From Symbiodinium natans (Eukaryota > Sar > Dinophyceae > Suessiales > Symbiodiniaceae): a stretch of 35,000 nt of DNA. The stretch is taken from positions 240,001 to 275,000 of the forward strand of contig CAJNDS010002473.1 of the NCBI GenBank assembly GCA_905221605.1, in the 5' to 3' direction. Below, piece after piece: positions 31,141 to 35,000 of the stretch. Position numbers and translations under genes: made by a program. The notes under the pieces were generated by a model, which was not told the DNA's origin, did not search any database, and saw only the letters and a program-made list of their open reading frames with translations. Positions within the stretch are counted from its first letter, which is position 1. Each line of letters begins with the position of its first letter.

Positions 31141-31659
31141 ACTACCCTAAGATACTAAGAACCAGCCAGGAAACCCTAAGACCCCTGTAAGTTAAGCTCG
31201 GGAGGCTCCTCCCTCATCCCTGAAACCTCCTACCGTTCAGAAACATCCTAGAAGAGGTTTAGGGGTTAGGGTTTAGGGTTTAGGGTTTAGGGTTTAGAGT
31301 TTAGGGACTAAAGGAGGGGCCCTAGAAGGGACCTTGGGGCCCACATGGCATGCAGAGGGACGAAATAAGGTATGTTACAGCAGTTATAGAGGGGAAGAAG
31401 ATGAAGGGCCCCTTCTACTATTGGCACCTTCGGGATTTTGTTTTTAAATTTCTGTGTGTTTAAAACCCAAGGCCATATAACAATACTAACAATAATAAGA
31501 AGAATAAAAATAATAAGTAGTAGTAATAGTAATAATGATAATAATAAACATGTTGGTTGATTAGGTTCTAAGGAGGGTATAGTCTAGGGTAGCCCTAAAC
31601 CCTAAACCCTAAACCCTAAACCCTAAACCCTAAACCCTACACCTTGTACATAAGTTTAG
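31141..31659. other. Unique DNA, short arrays and a TAA-rich microsatellite
   Basis: TTTAGGG at 31258-31305, AATAATAAG-type A/T-rich repeat at 31484-31550, CCCTAAA at 31593-31636. No gene called. Confidence 0.6.
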
Positions 31660-31740
31660 GGGATTCGTCTCCAGGAGCAGCATGGCGAATGGCAAAGAGC
31701 TGTGCAGGAGTTGCTGGCGTGCCTCGGCTGGAGCCCTCAA
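31660..31740 (+). CDS. Coding-like exon after a TTTAG acceptor
   Basis: It follows ATAAGTTTAG and reads GIRLQEQHGEWQRAVQELLA then CLGWSPQ over 27 codons in phase 0, ending where CCCTAAA begins. Strongly helix-like. Another frame (SRSSMANGKELCRSCWRAS) is also open. Not recognised. Confidence 0.5.
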
Positions 31741-32005
31741 ACCCTAAACCGTAAACCCTAAACCCTAAACCCTAAACCCTAAACCCTAAACCCTAAACCC
31801 TAAACCCTAAACCCTAAACCTGTGCTCTTCTGCGCAATCCTGCAAGCTTCCCTACCCCAGAGCCCCTTCGGGAGGATCCAAAAAGCGGATCCCCAGGACC
31901 CAGAGTCGGCTGTACTATTGTACTACTTAGGGTTTAGGGTTTAGGGTTCAGGGTTTAGGCTTTAGGGTTCAGGGTTTAGGGTTTAGGGTTTAGGGTTTAG
32001 GGTTT
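31741..32005. repeat. CCCTAAA array, family 6 fragment, TTTAGGG array
   Basis: (CCCTAAA)n at 31741-31820. The family 6 left half GGGAGGATCCAAAAAGCGGA (31869 onward) is cut off near 31925 by TTTAGGG (31927-32005). Confidence 0.9.
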
Positions 32006-32102
32006 GGACCCAGAGTAGGCCTTGATTCCCTTTTTTTGTTAGGGTTTAGGTTGTTCCCTTCTGAGCCCCTTCTGAACCCAAAAGGGTACCCTGTTTTATT
32101 CC
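32006..32102 (+). repeat. Dispersed repeat family 9, copy 1
   Basis: GGACCCAGAGTAGGCCTTGA...CCAAAAGGGTACCCTGTTTTATTCCTA is shared with 32657-32749. It abuts MITE family 1 copy 2 directly. Confidence 0.65.
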
Positions 32103-32104
32103 TA

Positions 32105-32224
32105 CAGGGTGGAGCCCCCTTACGATACTAACTGTAGTTAAGGGACTTATAACCTAACTTAGGGTCCTTATAACCCAATTTAGGGCCCTGAAAACTCTAC
32201 TTATAACTAGGGGGCCCCACCCTG
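32105..32224. mobile_element. MITE family 1, copy 2 (120 bp, TA target duplication)
   Basis: Reverse-oriented relative to 5837-5956, the same length, about 90 percent or more alike by eye, with ends CAGGGTGGAGCCCCCT and AGGGGGCCCCACCCTG and TA on both sides (32103-32104, 32225-32226). Confidence 0.85.
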
Positions 32225-32440
32225 TAGTTGCTAGTTTACTCCTGGGTCTCGGGGTTCCTAAGAACCCCTAAGGGTCCATGTAACTAGACAGGGTATACTT
32301 GGGCCTTAGAGTACCTCCTATATAAGGACTTTGGGGCCCAAGTAATGATATAACAACAAGGTACATGGACTCGCAGGGAATGATCCAAGTAGTAGTACAG
32401 GGTACTACTTTGGGGTGTTCTACTTTTGGATTTCTGTGAC
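32225..32440. other. Unique DNA with family 6 right-half fragment
   Basis: Positions 32385-32430 (AGTAGTACAGGGTACTACTT...TTCTACTTTTGGAT) match the right half of family 6. The rest shows no ORF. Confidence 0.45.
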
Positions 32441-32444
32441 AAAG

Positions 32445-32656
32445 GCAAGTCTTCTTGGCATAGCACGTAAGAATCCCGTACTTCGCACCTGTTTCATCAG
32501 TTTCTGGGTTTCCCTAGCGGCTCTTTTTGAAATCCCAACATCGCGTAAAGATAAACATAGCTATGTCAGCGTCATCAGTTTGTTAGAACATCATTTTGCG
32601 CTTGAATTTGCGCAGCATCTCCAGCTGCCAAGCCCTGAAGAGTCTACAAAACTAGG
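32445..32656 (+). CDS. Hypothetical exon, about 70 codons
   Basis: The frame is open after GTGACAAAG and reads ASLLGIARKNPVLRTCFISF, then a hydrophobic stretch (WVSLAALF), then EIPTSRKDKHSYVSVISLLE, then HHFALEFAQHLQLPSPEEST. Codon use is mixed and not repeat-derived, and this is one of the most convincing exons. It ends at a family 9 insertion bounded by CTAGG direct repeats. Family not recognised; a single membrane segment is possible. Confidence 0.6.
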
Positions 32657-32749
32657 GCCCAGAGCAGGCCCTTATTCCCCTTTTTGTGGGGTTTCGGGTC
32701 CCTTATAGGACCCTTCAAACCAAAAAGGGGCACCCTTTTTATTCCTAGG
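32657..32749 (+). mobile_element. Dispersed repeat family 9, copy 2, with CTAGG direct repeats
   Basis: Bounded by CTAGG at 32652-32656 and 32745-32749. It is similar to copy 1 over about 93 nt, with imperfect inverted arms (CCCCTTTTTG / AAAAAGGGGC). It sits at the 3' end of a coding-like exon. Confidence 0.6.
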
Positions 32750-32781
32750 TTACTCTTGAGTTCTAAACCTGAAGCCTAAAT

Positions 32782-32850
32782 CTGCAGAGTCCTACGAAAG
32801 TACGAAAGCTTGGGTGTACACATTGGCGCTTGAAAAGGGCGTTTTGTGAA
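32782..32850 (+). CDS. Candidate terminal exon
   Basis: It follows CTAAATCTGCAG and reads SYESTKAWVYTLALEKGVL, then TGA. Possible 3' exon of the preceding gene. Confidence 0.4.
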
Positions 32851-33356
32851 GGTCTAGGCTTGGGTGACCTCGGAGGTCGTTGCCAACAACGGCTGCGAGC
32901 GTACCCTAAACCCCTAAACCCCCCGACCCTAAACCCCTAAACCGTCTAGGGGTTGCGGTTTGAGGACCTGAGTGCGTATCCCGGCGACTCAAGCCCGAAA
33001 TCCTAACGGTTTAGGGTTTAGGGCTTAGGGCTTAGGGTTTAGGGTTGTTTAGGGTTGTAGGCTGTAGGTTCTAGGGTTTTAGGTTTAGAGCTTACGGTTT
33101 AGGGTTTAGGGTTTAGGGTTTAGCTTATAATCCCCTAAACCCAGTCTCCACTCAACCGTCAAGCCCCAAGCCTATTTAGATCCTTAACTCAAGACCCGAA
33201 GCAAACCCAAACACTGGAAACCATAGACCGTAAGCCCTGCATGCCTACCATAGGCCCCAATCAGCTCTCAACCCCAACCCCATAAGCCTTACACTCTAGA
33301 AGCCCTAAACCCCAAACCTACACTTGTGCCGTGTGCACTGATCTTGGGGTAGTTCC
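32851..33356. repeat. Degenerate telomeric tracts and unique DNA
   Basis: CCCCTAAA words at 32904-32942, TTTAGGG with CTTAGGG at 33008-33122, and decayed C-rich words to 33330. No gene. Confidence 0.7.
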
Positions 33357-33475
33357 ATGGTCCCTGAATATGGGCCCTTAAATGGAGGCTCCTTATATGC
33401 TTCTCAAAATACTATACCCTGTAGAACCCAAGACCCATACTTCAGAACCCTTTAAAGGAAGGTGTTGGACAACAT
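33357..33475 (-). mobile_element. MITE-like family 2, copy D (minus orientation)
   Basis: Its reverse complement (CCTTTAAAGGGTTCTGAAGT...GGGCCCATATTCAGGGACCA) aligns with 9614-9734 along most of its length. Confidence 0.65.
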
Positions 33476-33610
33476 GAGGGGCTATATAACTGTTCTTAGA
33501 ATCCTACGCCCTATAAGCCCTCACGTTAGGATTGGGAGTGTAAGGTTTAGGATTCTGGGGTCTGCTCATTGCTAACACGGGTTGCCCTATATAAACCCTA
33601 AACCCTAAAC
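33476..33610. other. Unique DNA, no gene
   Basis: Short unique sequence ending in three CCCTAAA-like words. Confidence 0.4.
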
Positions 33611-33731
33611 CCTTTTACAAAATAGGCTCCCCCACATGGAGAGACCCTCCCATACGTCGACTTTCGCCGCATGCGCAAGGCAAGTGCAGGCAATAGCCGA
33701 CTGCGTTGCTTGTCTGAAAAGCCCCTCAGGT
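33611..33731 (-). CDS. Minus-strand coding-like exon (40 codons)
   Basis: On the minus strand it reads EGLFRQATQSAIACTCLAHA then AKVDVWEGLSMWGSLFCK and ends at a GTTTAGGG donor. A second minus frame (DKQRSRLLPALALRMRRKST) is also open. Function unknown. Confidence 0.45.
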
Positions 33732-34429
33732 TTAGGGCTGAGGATTTAGGATGTTGGGGGTAGGGTTCGTGGTTTAGGGTTAAGGGTTTGTGTATGTGGC
33801 AGCTTTTGTCCCTGAGCCCCAAAATCCCTAAACCTTTAAGCCTAAAACCATACGTGGTAGGCCCCCCCCCCCTGCCCCCCCCCCCCTCCCCCCTCTGACC
33901 ACCCAGGAAGGCTAAGGGCTTTTTTTTTAGTCTTCGGGTTGACAGTACCTCCGTCACCCCCAACGAACCGCGGAAACTTCTGGGGTCCATGTACCTTCAC
34001 ACGGCTTAGGGTCAAGGGTTCAGGGTTCACTCGAATCCTGAACCCAAACCCTATACACGCTAACCCGCAAAACCTCAACCCTAAGCGCCCGAAATCCTGA
34101 ACCCTAAACCTACGAAGCCCAATGGTGCTTTGGGGTTCATCGGGGTCTCGGGTGTGGGGGTTTCGTGTTTATGGTTCAGGGGTTCAGGGTTGCTAACGAC
34201 TATGTATCTAACCAAAACGTGCACCCTTGTTGAAGATGTCTTCTAGGATTTCTAGCCCTACTTGGAGGTTCAGGGTACTTGTAACCCCAATTATAGCTGT
34301 ACCTATACGCCCCAGAAGTCCTCTCCAAGTAGGTTATAAGTAGACTTGAAACTGGGGTAGGACCCCAAGTTCACCTGCTGTGGCGGTGGTACCTGGTGGA
34401 GCTCGACAGCGGAATGTGCGAAATTTCAG
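33732..34429. other. Unique and decayed repeat DNA, no called gene
   Basis: C homopolymers at 33861-33893 and degenerate telomeric words at 34010-34200. An inverted-repeat-like segment (CCCTACTTGGAGG at 34256, CCTCTCCAAGTAGG at 34320) may be another short mobile element. Confidence 0.45.
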
Positions 34430-34690
34430 GTCTTCCGCGCCCCCGCGGGCCACGAAGGCTCACACCGCTTCCGAAAGGTGCCGAACGGTCGTCCTGCAGA
34501 TCAAAAGCTGTCTGCCGAGCTGTACGAGCAGGCCGAGCAGGCGCCTGCGACGCAGGCGGCTGTCAAGGCTTGCGACCGCACCAAGATGGATCTCTTTGAC
34601 GCAGGCTTCCTGGAAGAGGCGCAGACCAGGAGATGCAACGCCTGGCGGGCCGGGGGGCCTCCGCAAGCTCCACGCCCTAAGGGCCTGTGC
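34430..34690 (+). CDS. Coding-like exon (about 85 codons)
   Basis: It follows the acceptor GCGAAATTTCAG at 34429. One frame reads VFRAPAGHEGSHRFRKVPNG, then RPADQKLSAELYEQAEQAPA, then TQAAVKACDRTKMDLFDAGF, then LEEAQTRRCNAWRAGG, and stays open to 34736, where it enters telomeric words. Acidic and helical. No start codon, so an internal or 3' exon. Not recognised. Confidence 0.55.
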
Positions 34691-35000
34691 CCTTATAGTA
34701 TAAAGGAGGGTTTAGGGTTTCGGGTTCTTTGGCCTTAAAGGGTTCCCTTAGGGACCGTTGCCGGATCCGGAGTCTCGGGCCGGTCTGGTCGCAGAGAAGC
34801 TGTCTGCGCTGCTCCTTCTAGACTCAAGACCCCATCGCCAGGCCCTATAGACTCTTCACACAAAACCCTTAATCCGAAAACCCGTCTCCTGGTGGCTTAC
34901 TCCGGTTCCCTGGCGGTAAGGAAGGTTGTGGGCTGTCGGGTTTTTGAACCCCAACCCTACACCCTACACCCGACCCGCGCACCAGTGGAAGCGGCGGACT
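34691..35000. other. Right edge, no called gene
   Basis: A short TTTAGGG/TTTCGGG piece at 34709-34725, then unique DNA and decayed C-rich words. The window ends in unique sequence. Confidence 0.4.

Noticed and set aside
1-35000. tRNA, rRNA, snRNA or spliced-leader RNA genes
   Set aside because: No recognisable RNA gene sequence was found. The spliced leader at 13142-13163 is a relict on a retro-copied mRNA and lacks the downstream intron part of a leader RNA gene.

Overview
The window reads as nuclear DNA of a dinoflagellate. The best single piece of evidence is at 13142-13163, where the minus strand carries all 22 nt of the dinoflagellate trans-spliced leader (core CCATTTTGGCTCAAG). It sits at the 5' end of a retrotransposon copy and abuts telomere-type repeats directly. 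TTTAGGG-type repeats and RT proteins of the divergent sort common in dinoflagellate genomes agree with this. The species cannot be told. I saw no rRNA, tRNA, CRISPR array or bacterial-style operon.

The commonest component is interstitial telomere-type repeat: dozens of short arrays of TTTAGGG or its complement, in both orientations, with variants CCCCTAAA, TTTGGGG, TTTCGGG and TTTCGGGG. Between the arrays lie short unique islands of about 40-250 nt. Many stay open in one frame, have protein-like composition, and are bounded by plausible acceptors (often TTTAG, CAG or GAG) and donors (GTGAGT, GTAAGG and repeatedly GTTTAG, which is the telomeric unit itself). I read these islands as exons, or exon relics, of unrecognised genes. 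Most are on the + strand and a few on the - strand. Because many islands are short and GC-rich, frame choice is often uncertain.

The most striking pattern is that several telomeric arrays are bounded by short direct repeats (4-11 nt), like target-site duplications, and deleting array plus one repeat copy joins the flanking islands in frame. Clear cases are 10152-10235 (TGGAGGTT), 22070-22230 (TCTTTGCAGGT), 14924-15060 (GGTCTAGA), 9840-9912, 5527-5622, 8854-8961, 6503-6608, 18662-18733, 17260-17320 and 22653-22723. Some give GT-AG introns; others lack standard splice ends. This looks like an introner-type system whose payload is telomeric repeat.

Two non-LTR retrotransposon copies are present. 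Element 1 (about 10330-13163, - strand) has an RT split by a frameshift, a leader-capped 5' end and a (CA)n 3' end. It lies inside a telomere-flanked insertion between two islands that read on in frame. Element 2 (about 24130-26319, + strand) is 5'-truncated inside RT motif B and ends in a CCHC finger plus a restriction-like endonuclease, with a one-base frameshift. At least nine families of short inverted-repeat (MITE-like) elements fill other gaps. Two copies of one family are themselves split by telomeric arrays, so arrays have been inserted into older sequence.
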